From NCBI GenBank assembly GCA_016987375.1, contig PJRA01000309.1:429368-449169 (forward strand): a DNA stretch of 19,802 nucleotides. Reading direction: 5' to 3'. This document shows, piece after piece, positions 1-9,209 of this stretch; positions within the stretch are counted from its first letter, which is position 1; each line of letters opens with the position of its first letter. A program made the translations under genes and the position numbers. Source of the DNA: Brachionus koreanus (taxonomy: Eukaryota; Rotifera; Eurotatoria; Ploima; Brachionidae). The notes beneath the pieces are model-generated. The model was not told where the DNA came from. It saw only the letters and a program-made list of their open reading frames with translations, and ran no database searches.

Positions 1-34
1 ACAAAAACAAAAATTATTTTTCTATTTGTTTAAG

Positions 35-973
35 GAAAAACAAAAAACACGTAGTGAAATGAAACCTGTCATAAAAGATTTGAAACAAAGCTCACCAACA
101 AAGCCGTTTGTTAGCAATACCTCAAATGGTCAGCAAACGACCGCGCATCAGCAAATACTGCCAATAATAACCAATGCAGGCTCGCCACTTTCTCGTACTC
201 ATAGCAAAACGCCCGGCTCAAACATCAGCCGAGCAGTATCGCTCAAGCCCGAGCACACAACACCAATTCCGAAATTTACCACACCGAGAGCCGATCGCGC
301 TGCTTCGCCAATCAACGAACTGCCCACTCAGTACTCAGGCGCCATAAAAAACTTGACCCAAAAATATAAGACTATGCATCTAGCTACATCAGTGGACGCC
401 AACATTTTCAATAACACTGCTACCATTCATCACACAGCGCCATCGACTCCAGCTAATTTAACAACGCACAACAGTGTAAATTTGGGCCATACTTTCCGAT
501 CAAACTATTTAAATCAGTCGATTGAGCCGACTTTGTTGGCAAAAAATGACACTGTAAACAGTGAAAACGACGATAGACATAGGACTGGCTCGTCAATTAA
601 TCGATCGGTGTCTAATACACCCGCTTACAGGCCTAATGCCGAGTGGACCCAGTTTATCAAGCTTAACAGCCAAAAAAACAAGCAAGACATGAACAACAAT
701 GAACTAAACGGTGCTACTAACAATGAGGATGCATCGCCTTTACATCTAAATAGCACGGCTTCGAACAACGCGTCTACAGGATCTTCCTTGCACATGCCAG
801 TAATTACCTATAGCAACAACAATAATAACAATAATAATAATAATAATAGTAATTCTTCGACTAATACAAACAATATGATGCCCAAGTCGGCCAGAAGTCC
901 AATTGTCAAAAAATTATCGTCGCCAATTAACTTGCCATCAATTGATACTTCCATTGGTAGAAACACTCCATAA
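35..973 (+). CDS. 3' terminal exon of a Ser/Thr/Asn-rich protein (partial)
   Basis: About 312 codons stay open from an intron-like 3' end (T-rich stretch ending in AAG at 32-34) to the TAA at 971-973. The reading frame has no convincing start codon at its left edge, so I take this as the last exon of a gene that begins outside the window. The protein has no recognisable globular domain. It is rich in Ser, Thr, Asn and Pro, with many SP/TP pairs (for example SPTKP, GSPLSR, KTPGS, RSPIV), which resembles a disordered phospho-regulated tail. A TPIPKF segment near residue 80 resembles the [ST]xIP motif that binds microtubule end-binding proteins, but a four-residue match is weak. An 11-Asn run lies near the C-terminus. 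Base composition is clearly less AT-rich than the flanks, supporting a true coding exon. I do not recognise the family. Confidence 0.7.
   Translation, partial: EKQKTRSEMKPVIKDLKQSSPTKPFVSNTSNGQQTTAHQQILPIITNAGSPLSRTHSKTPGSNISRAVSLKPEHTTPIPKFTTPRADRAASPINELPTQYSGAIKNLTQKYKTMHLATSVDANIFNNTATIHHTAPSTPANLTTHNSVNLGHTFRSNYLNQSIEPTLLAKNDTVNSENDDRHRTGSSINRSVSNTPAYRPNAEWTQFIKLNSQKNKQDMNNNELNGATNNEDASPLHLNSTASNNASTGSSLHMPVITYSNNNNNNNNNNNSNSSTNTNNMMPKSARSPIVKKLSSPINLPSIDTSIGRNTP
811..850 (+). repeat. AAC/AAT trinucleotide repeat encoding poly-Asn
   Basis: A run of AAC and AAT codons inside the exon at 35-973 encodes about 11 consecutive Asn, then Ser/Asn alternation. The mix of AAC and AAT shows partial interruption of a microsatellite. 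It is in frame, so length changes would alter only the Asn tract. Confidence 0.85.
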
Positions 974-1995
974 GACCATACTAAATAAAAAATATTTTCA
1001 AATTAATTAGAATTTACTTATTTATTTATTCATTCAATTTTGGAATTTAGAATTTTTAAAAAAGATATTTAAACTTTAATTTGGTTTATTTATTTGGCCT
1101 GTGCGCGTTTAAATTCTCAATATTCAACAATAATATATACAATAAAAGCATATAGAAATAAAGCGTATGTGTAAATAGATAAAAAAAAACTTAAAAAAAT
1201 AAATAAATATAAAAATTTATCTATTCCAATTATTTAAAGTTAAACAAAAAAAAATATTTATTTTAAAAAAAAAATTTTTTTTTTTCTATTTTTTTTATTA
1301 AAAATTTTTTTTTAATTATTATGTTCAAAAACTTGTCTTCAAGTTAAAGCGAGTTCAATTAAATTTATTATGCAATCAAACGCTATTAATAAATATTACA
1401 AGCATATTTTTTATTTTTATCTTTTTTATCTTAGAACTTAATTCTTAATTAATCAAGCATTTTGGTTTCTTAAACCAAAAAAAATTGCCCTAGATAGATT
1501 GAGATTTAAGAGCTGAATTTGAATTAAATATTTTGTGTTAATTAGGTTTAAAAATTTAAATTATTTTCTTATTGACATTAAATTCTTTATTCTTGTTTCT
1601 TAAAATAAAATAGCTAGATTTTATTTTAATCTTGATTGTGATTTGAATACAAATAAGCTTAAAATTTTTTTTATTTAGGTTAACTCAAGAACAAATTTAT
1701 AAAATAAAATGACCTTAGATATTAAAAACTTTTTGAAGTTAATAATTGATTTTTATTTCTACAATAAACGGCATATTGATGAGCAATCCAAAGAGTTTAT
1801 CTTTAGATTAGAAATTTAATCTTTAAATAATTTTAATATAAAACGCTTTACTTGCTATGGAAATTTGACTCTCAAAGGCCGAAAGGGCCTTTTGAACTCG
1901 TTTTTTTACTTCTTTTCTTTGTTTTTTTAATCAATAAATTTAATAATTTTTTATACAGTGGTGATTTGATATACGGATCCATGGTAAATTTACGC
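974..1995. other. AT-rich gene-free stretch
   Basis: I see no supportable gene. An AATAAA lies at 984-989, just after the stop of the upstream exon, and may be its polyadenylation signal, although such hexamers are frequent in this composition. One small GC-rich hairpin stands out at 1874-1892: stem AAAGGCC / GGCCTTT around a 5-base loop GAAAG. The rest is A/T runs. Confidence 0.6.
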
Positions 1996-2135
1996 AATAA
2001 ATGTGAAATTCAGAACGAACAAAAATTCTTCCTTTTCAAATTTACACAAACACTAAAAAAAATACTGCAACAAATTGCAACATACTTTTTTAACTTAAAA
2101 TATTTTTTCGTATCTAAAAAATTACAAAAAGTAAA
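1996..2135 (+). repeat. Left arm of long near-perfect inverted repeat
   Basis: This 140-bp arm is the reverse complement of 2697-2837. By eye the two differ by one substitution (ACACAAAC versus ACAAAAAC) and one extra base in an A/T run. Matching stops sharply at both ends (1995 versus 2838; 2136 versus 2696). An apparent open frame crosses the arm but resembles no protein I know. The feature may be half of a foldback/MITE-like element or an inverted duplication. Confidence 0.85.
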
Positions 2136-2696
2136 ACACCAAAAAACGAATAAAAATTAAAATATATTTTTTCTACCTTATTTTACTTGTTTTTGTGGAA
2201 TTTAGTACAGTTTTATTTTATTTATTTTTTACCAAATTTCACAAAACCTTTTCAGTTTTTTTCAATGAAAATAAAAATTTTTTGTAATGAAAATTAAATA
2301 ATATTAAACGTAAAACAAGAATTGTAAAAATCGGTAAATTAACTTTAATTTAGACAAATTCACGCTAAAATTTAGTTAATTTACCATCTTTTGCGTTAAT
2401 TAATGTAAACTCCAAAAATGCCAAAAAAATTTCAAATTTTGCTGTTTTTCATAAAATTTTGCTAAAAAATATTATTTTGTCTATCAAAAAATTTTTTTTT
2501 TAATATAATTCTTTAACCATTTTTTACGTAAAAATTGGTAAAAAACAAAAATTTTACTTTTTTTTTCTTAATCATTTTATTACTTAATAAAAATTTAATA
2601 TTTGAATTTAATTTTGAATTTAAGCTTAAAACTTAAAAGTCTTTGTATTGAAATGACATCAATGTCATTTAATTAATAATTATTAATTGATAGAAG
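2136..2696. other. 561-bp spacer between the inverted repeat arms
   Basis: AT-rich sequence with no supportable gene. It contains smaller nested dyads: an 11-bp perfect inverted pair GGTAAATTAAC (2333-2343) and GTTAATTTACC (2375-2385), the dyad AAATGACAT-CA-ATGTCATTT at 2651-2670, and directly after it an 18-bp perfect A/T palindrome at 2671-2688, just inside the right arm. Confidence 0.6.
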
Positions 2697-2837
2697 TTTA
2701 CTTTTTGTAATTTTTTAGATACGAAAAAATATTTTAAGTTAAAAAAGTATGTTGCAATTTGTTGCAGTATTTTTTTTTAGTGTTTTTGTAAATTTGAAAA
2801 GGAAGAATTTTTGTTCGTTCTGAATTTCACATTTATT
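2697..2837 (-). repeat. Right arm of long near-perfect inverted repeat
   Basis: This 141-bp arm is the reverse complement of 1996-2135, with about 99% identity by eye. No target-site duplication is evident outside the arms: the left flank ends TTTACGC and the right flank begins AGCTTAA. The remaining 276 bp to the RNF216 stop codon (2838-3113) is AT-rich and shows nothing further. Confidence 0.85.
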
Positions 2838-3113
2838 AGCTTAAAGTTAATTTAAAATAATTTAATAAATTAACAACCAAACTTTAAACTATTTATAATC
2901 AATAATTATTTAGATTTAAGTAAAATAAACAAAAAAATGATTTTTAGCTTTTATTAGACTAAAAAACTAAAATTAAATTTATTCTCTAACTAAATAACAT
3001 TAAATAGATCAAATTACGAAAAATATCCAAAAAAAAATTTAATTCAAATTTAATTTCATATTCAAATAATCTCATGCATTTTATTTTGTAAAAATTGAGT
3101 ATCTATAGACAAT

Positions 3114-5670
3114 TTACCAAGGATAACCATTGAATGTATTGTGTGTTAAATTATTTGACTCAAATGTTGGAGGAAAAAAATTTGGTAGAAAATTATTGTG
3201 TTCAGAATTATTCTGAATAGTTGGTAGGTGATTTTGAGTGTTATTTCTAACCATATTATTAGGTGGCACGCCAAGAAAATTGTTCAAATTAGCTCGTCTC
3301 AAAACTTCTTCTTGATTTAACATTGGTAATGCTTGATTTACATTAGGAGCTCTGTGAATTGGAGGCTTTTCCTTTTTATCGTTTTCAAATTTTTCAAGAA
3401 ATATCTTTGGATCAAATTTAAGTTTAAAATCGATTTTGTGAGGAAATTTTTCCATAAACTCTTTTAGAGCACTTTCATAAGCTTCTTTCATTTCTTTCAA
3501 ATGGACCTTATTGGTATCGTTGAATTGAGTACATCTTAATTGAAATATTTAAGCATTTCCGATTCTTAAAATATTAATTTTTAGAAAATTATCTTACTTG
3601 CTCTTGCGAAAGTGATCATAATTCTCTATAGGCATTCTACACAAATAACACATTTTTGCACCACATTCACAATGCATCATATTACAACCCTCCTCCTTAT
3701 AGAATCTTTTATTGCAGCTATAGCACACTCTTATCATTGCTTCATTCATTTTATTCTCTATCCAAGTGCGCATGTTAACTTCAGTTGTGTTTTTAAGTTC
3801 TTCGCAACTCAATGGTAGATGATTAGGCTCTTTGCACTTTCGACATGTTTCTTTCATGCATTCAGGATTCAAACATGAAAAGATTTTGTCGTCTGTGTTA
3901 TCAATAACGGCTGCATAATCACAAAACGGACAAGTTTCCAAGTTTTCCAAATTCGCTCTTTGGATTTCTTTAGAGCATATTTTTTTGTTCATTAATTCGT
4001 TGACTCTTTTTTCGAGAACTTTTTCCAATGTTTCTGCTGAAAACTTTGAATTACAACCATCAGAATGAAAACATAGAAATTCGTATTTCATTTCGCCAAT
4101 ATTTGTTTCAGCATACGTTTTGATGCAACTCCTTTTTTTTAAATAATTTTTAAACTAAAAAAATTCTTAGGAACAAGAGTCTTTACTTGCAAAAAAGATG
4201 ACCTCTATCACATGATAGCAAATCTTCAAATAAAAGCTCATTATCAAAGCAACATGGACATTCAAACAAAGAATTCTCATTTCTGGCTTTCACAATTTTT
4301 TGTTCTCTCTCTTTTGTTTTTTTTTTAATTTCATCTAGAAAATAAAAGTATTCTTTAAAACTAAAACGTCATTTGACTTGACTTTGAAAAGACTTTAAAA
4401 TGACTTTTTTTTTTGACTTTTGCACAAGTCTGATTTTAAGTAAATTAAGAAATAAAATGACTTAAAAAGACTGAAAAGACTGAAAAAATTTTATAATTAA
4501 TTTTTTGTATTTTGATTAAAAAAAATGATTTTTATATCAAAATTTAAATATTAATTTTGGTAAACTTAAAGATTTGAGCTTTTGATTTACAGTAGTGCTA
4601 CGATAACTGTTTTTTACGTAAATTTTTACCATAATTTAATAAATTATTTTTTATTTTTTTTTATTTTAAAAATAATTACAAAATTCTTAAATAAAATGAA
4701 AATTTACTATATTTTTCATTTAATTTAAAAAATGCTGCTAACACTTTTTTGTATTTTGAATTTATTTTAATATATAATAAAAAAATATATAAAATTTTAC
4801 AGATTTCAACTAATATGCAATTAAACTGTTGATTAGAGCAAAATAAATTACCTTTTACAGTTTGTTCATTTTTTATGTACCATAATTCACGTAAAAAATC
4901 TTCGTCTAAACTTTCTGGATACGATAGGGGAGCATTAGCTTCATTCAAGTAGATAAATCGTTTTTTTTTATGTTGAAAATTAACTTTAAAAACAAAAAAA
5001 TAAATTTTATCTATATATTTAAAATGTAAATTTAAAATGGCATACTGCTAGTTTTTAGGCCACATCTAAGTTTGAGACTTTTTTCTTTAGATGTAAGTGC
5101 ATCTCTCAAAATGTTATGGGCTAAGACCATGGAGTAATTTGTACTATTGAGAATTTTTTCAACTGATACTTGCGACAAATTCAAAAACGAATTGACTAAA
5201 AATATTTTGCTACAAATTTTATAAGATTCGCTTCTTTTTCTATTCTGATCACAAAAATGAGCAATTGGATCCGAGTGCATCTTGCAAATATCATCAATTT
5301 CGTATTCCCTATTCAATGCTGATTGAACAGAATCTGTTTTCTTCTTTTTTTCAATGATGTCTTTAAGTTTAGGATAGTTTTTTGTATCGAGAATTTCATT
5401 TATTATGTCTTGGACTCGACTTTTCGGGCTGCCTGAGTGAATTAAAAGCTTTTCTCTGATAAACTCTGGATCACAGTCACTTATTACTGAACTAATTTGA
5501 TTCAAGTGAATTTCATCAATATTTTGATCGCTTTTATCATCTTGTGTTTCACTGTCGTCATCCTCTAATATAATACAATCAAATGGATCTGAGTCTAGTT
5601 TAATTTTTTTTTGCTCTCTTATCACTTCATCCAATATCTCAATTGAGAGAGTTCTTTTAAAAGAATCCAT
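3114..5670 (-). CDS. RNF216: RBR-type E3 ubiquitin ligase, RNF216/TRIAD3-like
   Basis: Five exons on the minus strand: 5670-5046, 4938-4852, 4334-4187, 4131-3598 and 3534-3114. They join to 1,815 nt, encoding 604 residues. The known family transfers ubiquitin through a RING1-IBR-RING2 (RBR) module with a catalytic RING2 cysteine. RING1 starts near residue 263 (CPCC, then CDRGHLFCKSC). The IBR follows (CPFC ... CLNPECMKETCRKC ... LSC). RING2 starts at Cys423 (CYSC) and has EEGCN, whose Cys436 aligns with the RBR catalytic cysteine, then MCYLC. The C-terminal tail after RING2 is Pro/Asn-rich, as in vertebrate RNF216. The N-terminal exon has a SUMO-interaction-like motif (CIILEDDDSE, about residues 30-40) and a CUE-like helical stretch (DPEFIREKLL). 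It is shorter than human RNF216 (866 residues), mainly before the RBR. A T-rich 3' splice-site-like TTTAG abuts the ATG. The gene is divergent from the torsin. Confidence 0.93.
4335..4851 (-). other. Unusually long intron 2 of the RNF216-like gene
   Basis: At 517 bp this intron is about ten times the usual size here. It has a GTAAT donor and a TTTTCTAG acceptor read on the minus strand. On the plus strand, about 4370-4480 holds a degenerate series of TGACTT / AAAGACT units, an irregular simple repeat. I see no protein-coding remnant; the open frame that runs from exon 2 into the intron is read-through. Confidence 0.75.
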
Positions 5671-5957
5671 CTAAATAAAATGTCAAAAATTTGGAAAATT
5701 AAAAAATTAAGAATTAAATTTTTTTTTTTTTATAATTGCTTATATTATATTATTTTTTTTAATAATGAGGTGAAATTCCCAAATTTTATACGCAAAAAGC
5801 CAAATTAAATTGGAAAAATGATTAATTTTAATTATTTTTACAGTTTTTGGTAATTATGCATTTTATTTTAATTCAAAAGACAAAATAAGTGCATGAGTAT
5901 ACACATTTTTAATTTGTTTCATGCATTGGAAAATATTATCAATTTTAAAATTAAAAA
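5671..5957. promoter_or_regulatory. Divergent intergenic region between RNF216-like and torsin genes
   Basis: The 287 bp between the two outward-facing start codons must contain the 5' ends of both genes, so a shared promoter is likely. It is A/T-rich with long T runs. No TATA box or factor site can be singled out in this composition. Confidence 0.5.
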
Positions 5958-7142
5958 ATGCACTTCTCAAAGTCAACTAATCGGTTGTTGATTACATTAC
6001 TAATTTTGATTAAACTCAATCAGTATCAAAGTATTATTATATCACAAAATGTATATTTTTTCATGGTGCTTTTTTTAAAGGTGTTAAAATTCCTTTTTTT
6101 GATACGATCAAATGCAAATTTTATGAATGCTGTCAAGAGCCTTATTTATTAAGAAACTATACCAAATTGGAAAATTTACTAAATGAAAAATTATATGGAC
6201 AGCCTTTGGTGAAGAGCACTCTATTGACTTCAATAAAAGGCCATCTTGAGCTAAAAAATCCATCGAAAGCCTTGGTTCTGTCTTTCCATGGGTCGGCTGG
6301 CGTTGGCAAGACTTTTGTGTCACAAATTTTGGCCGAAAGTCTTTACTTAAAGGGTACAAAAAGCAACTTTTTCAAATTTTTCATAGCCACTAAAGATTTT
6401 GATCTAAACCAAAAAATAGACCTGTACAAGGTAGAATATTTTTTCAAAAATAAAAAAAAATTTATATCTATTTAGGAAAGATTAAAAAAAGAAATTGAAG
6501 AAACTGTTAAAAAATGTGAATATAGCTTGTTTGTTTTTGATGAGACGGACAAAATTCCAATCGGTTTGTTGGACACTATCAAGGCTTACATTGATTTTAA
6601 CCAAGAGCTTGAAGGCATCGATTTCAGAAAATCAATTTTTGTATTTTTAAGGTGATAAAAAATTTTAAAAAAATTTATTAAATTGAATTTTTTTTTCTAA
6701 TTCAAGTAATATTGCTTCTAAAAAAATAGCCGATCTAACTCTTGAAATGGACAGTCGAAATTTGCCTCGTCAAAAATTTGAACTTAAGTCTTTTCAACAG
6801 TCAATTATAAAGGACGCTTATTTTAACAAAGGTGCAGAAGACAAAGGCATGTTCCATGCTAGTATTATTGATAGCTGGCTTGTTGACTATTTTGTTCCAT
6901 TTTTACCATTAGAACGTAATCATGTCAAAAAATGCATTTCAAACGAATTAAAAAAATACGATTTTAATGATAAAAATTATTTCAAAACTAAATCCGAACG
7001 AGACATTGATGAAATAGCCGACGAACTAACCTATGAGCCTAATGGTTTGGCCAAATTTTCCTCTTCCGGTTGTAAACGAGTCTCAAATCTAGTTCGAAAT
7101 CTAATCATACAAAAACGATATTTAGTCAATGATGAACTATAA
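5958..7142 (+). CDS. Torsin: Torsin, ER-lumenal AAA+ ATPase
   Basis: Four exons (5958-6030, 6081-6430, 6476-6651, 6707-7142) join to 1,035 nt, encoding 344 residues; human TOR1A has 332. Known torsins are ER and nuclear-envelope AAA+ proteins activated by LAP1/LULL1. Exon 1 gives a hydrophobic signal peptide (LLITLLILI). Next come KFYECC, matching the conserved ECC just before the AAA domain, and NEKLYGQPL, matching the torsin LFGQHL segment. Walker A is GSAGVGKT (residues 95-102), Walker B is FVFDETDK (160-167), and there is FVFLSN, then VDYFVPFLPLE and SSSGCK, whose Cys322 is the torsin sensor-II cysteine. The Walker A ends in GKT instead of the usual torsin GKN. The exon 1 junction (donor GTATTA, acceptor TTTTAAAG) is the least certain; it is supported by frame, by the 50-bp intron and by the signal peptide it yields. 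Confidence 0.93.
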
Positions 7143-7263
7143 TTATTTTTCAATTAATTTAACTTCAAGCAAAAAGAAAATATATTTCCTAAATTTTTAT
7201 TAAAAATTTTTTTTTTATCTATTTAAAAATAAATTAAAAAAAATTAGTCATATTTTTTTTTAA

Positions 7264-7772
7264 TTAATTAAGATTAAATCTTTGAACAAAAAAAATAAAT
7301 AATGCTAAAATTAAATAATTTGTTTTTCTTGTAGATGAGTTTGATCTAATGGCCAAGAGTTTGCCATTACACAAATCAGTACGACAACAGCTAATATCCA
7401 TAAAATCAGCATTTGGTAGAGAGAGATTAACTCTGTAATCGTTCCATATGTTTGAAAAATTAGCTTTATTGCAAAGTGATGATGACAGACATTGGCCTAT
7501 AGTTAGACTTGTCTTATTTTCTTGCACCATAATCGACTTTAAACAAGTAATTTTAAAAATTTATTTAAGAGTGATCTTACCGCGCATCTATCAAGTCCAT
7601 TCTCGCAAATGGTTTCATTAGACTGGCTTTGGAAACAAGAATCACATGAGTAACACTTCAAACTAGTATACACTTTAATAAGTTGACTAACTAAATTTTA
7701 TTTTTTAAAAAATAAAATTAATAATTTTAAACTTGTCCTACTTAAAAGTAACGCTATCCATAACTTTGTCAT
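7264..7772 (-). CDS. Small secreted Ly6/uPAR (LU) domain protein, probably GPI-anchored
   Basis: Three exons on the minus strand (7772-7742, 7690-7581, 7536-7264) join to 414 nt, encoding 137 residues. The signal peptide is about residues 1-20 (MTKLWIALLLISQL...). The mature part begins LKCYSCDSC and has ten cysteines (23, 26, 29, 39, 46, 63, 69, 97, 98, 103), ending in the family hallmark CCRTDLCNG. This is the five-disulfide LU three-finger fold. After a Ser/Asn/Thr stretch (SNSSTRK), a C-terminal hydrophobic segment (YLILALFIFFV) suits a GPI-attachment signal, although it ends in a few polar residues. Several NxS/NxT sites are present. The gene is convergent with torsin (121-bp gap) and lies 177 bp downstream of VTA1 on the same strand. 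Such proteins diverge fast; no specific partner can be named. The first exon, only 31 nt, was placed by its splice donor and the signal peptide. Confidence 0.85.
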
Positions 7773-7949
7773 TTTATTTGGCTAAAAAAAGATAAATTTA
7801 AAATAGAAATAAAAATGATGAACAGTTTGTTTTTTTGTTTTTTATTTTCAATTTTATCTAAAGTAATTCGATAAATTAATTGATGTTCTTGAATCTAGAC
7901 AAAATGACTAGATTCGGTTTATGTTACAAATAATTAGTAAATAGTAAAT

Positions 7950-8881
7950 TTAGTTTTTTAATAAAGTTAAACATTCTTCAAGGTTTTTGATTGCTGTTGT
8001 AACGTCGTCATATTGTAGAGCACTTTGGGCGTATTTACATAACTTCTGAGCTTTCTGCATTACTTCAACGGGAAGTGAACAAGCAGCTTGATGATCTTCA
8101 TAGTTATCGTAATTTGTTTTGTTGGTAGTAGCCTCGGGTTGATTTGAGTGAATTGCCTGATTAGAAATGTCTTGTTCATTGGTTTGTTTGCTATCATCAT
8201 CTTCAAATCCCTCACGGAAATTCTCTTAATAAAAAAAAAATTTTAAAAAATTTATTTATTTATTTGATGTTAAAAACCTCCGACTAGAGGTCCGGGTATA
8301 GGAGTCTCTCCAGTCTGAAAACATTTGTTCAAATACATAGCTTTTCTTTTAGCATACTGTTTTTTTATAACCAGCTACAAAAATATAAATGAAATAAAAA
8401 TTTAGTTTTTTTTTTTTTATAAAATTTAATTATACATCTTCTGATAGTTCACCGAAACAATTCAAAATATCAAACAAAAGACCAGCAGTGTAAAATTGTT
8501 TGACTAAATTTTTGGTAAACAGAGCTTGTCTATCATCCTCATCGGCTTTGTCAAATATTCTCAAGGCATACTTTTCGACACAAGCCTGTCCGACCATTTC
8601 AGAATGAATTGTCTCATCATTGGGATATTTTTTTTTCAACTAATAAAAATAATTTTTTTTACTTATTTTCAATTAATTCTAATAATTACGGCTTCTAGAA
8701 TGTCCATTAGTTGAATTAGAAATTTTTTGCAATCAGGCGCTGATTTATTAATTTCCATTCCCTTTTGCACTGAATACAAACGACAGTAGTAACCGACACA
8801 CACTTCATTTTTTTGATCTAGTTGACTTGCAAGGGTCAAATAAGGCTTTATTTGCTTCAAAGCTTCTGGAACATTAGTCAT
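7950..8881 (-). CDS. VTA1: VTA1/LIP5, cofactor of the ESCRT disassembly ATPase VPS4
   Basis: Four exons on the minus strand (8881-8690, 8639-8436, 8374-8278, 8224-7950) join to 768 nt, encoding 255 residues. VTA1 binds ESCRT-III subunits through N-terminal MIT-like repeats and stimulates VPS4 through its C-terminal VSL domain, in the cytosol at endosomes. The N-terminal ~160 residues closely follow the animal family: VGYYCRLYSVQKGMEI, CKKFL, ILEALKKKYP, FYTAGLLFDIL, FGEL and GETPIPGP. The C-terminal helical hairpin (AQKLCKYAQSALQYDDVTTA, near residues 220-240) is the conserved VSL region. The linker between them is much shorter than in the human protein (307 residues). The third intron uses a weak GTTTTT donor; GTTTT donors recur elsewhere in this window. 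An AG after a long T tract lies 7 nt before the ATG. The gene is divergent from NUF2. Confidence 0.95.
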
Positions 8882-9209
8882 TTTTAATCTAAAATAAAAA
8901 AACTAATAAAATTAATTAAAATAAATAATAATTTTGAAATTATTTCTATTATTCTAACATGCATATTTTATTCACATATTATTAACCTAATAGCTGTTTT
9001 TATAATTTTGAAAAAAAAAGTTTAAAAACAAATTAGTTTTGATTTATAATATATTTTTATTTTAAATAAAAATTTTAATAAATTTTGACTTTAGTTATTT
9101 ATGTTTCACCATCTCATATTTTTTTGTCATCAAATGAGAAGTTTATTTTGCACCATTTCTTAAAAAATCAACAATTTAAAAAAAGCAAAAAAAATTGTGA
9201 AATTTAGCA
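8882..9209. promoter_or_regulatory. Divergent intergenic region between VTA1 and NUF2
   Basis: The 328 bp separate two outward-facing start codons and should include both promoters. The stretch is very AT-rich. One dyad, TCTCAT ... ATGAGA, lies at about 9112-9140. TTTAG precedes the NUF2 ATG by two bases, and TTTTAG precedes the VTA1 ATG on the opposite strand. No defined factor-binding site can be claimed. Confidence 0.45.

Noticed and set aside
1852..2160. Open frame of 102 codons on the plus strand
   Set aside because: It begins at a non-ATG codon, its second half lies in the inverted-repeat arm, it has low-complexity Phe/Leu/Lys content and resembles no protein.
3612..3818. Plus-strand open frame within RNF216-like exon 4
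   Set aside because: It is the antisense shadow of the cysteine-rich RBR coding exon; its His/Thr-rich composition follows from the opposite strand.
2520..4622. Shared TTTTTTACGTAAA at 2520-2532 and 4610-4622
   Set aside because: Thirteen A/T-dominated bases around an ACGT palindrome are too little to call a dispersed element without a genome search.
6108..6359. Minus-strand open frame over torsin exon 2
   Set aside because: It overlaps the torsin P-loop exon, which has clear homology; the antisense frame matches nothing.
6167..6475. Torsin exon 2 taken as starting at 6167
   Set aside because: That position is TTG. The frame is open further upstream and encodes the conserved ECC segment, and a signal-peptide exon at 5958-6030 joins in phase.
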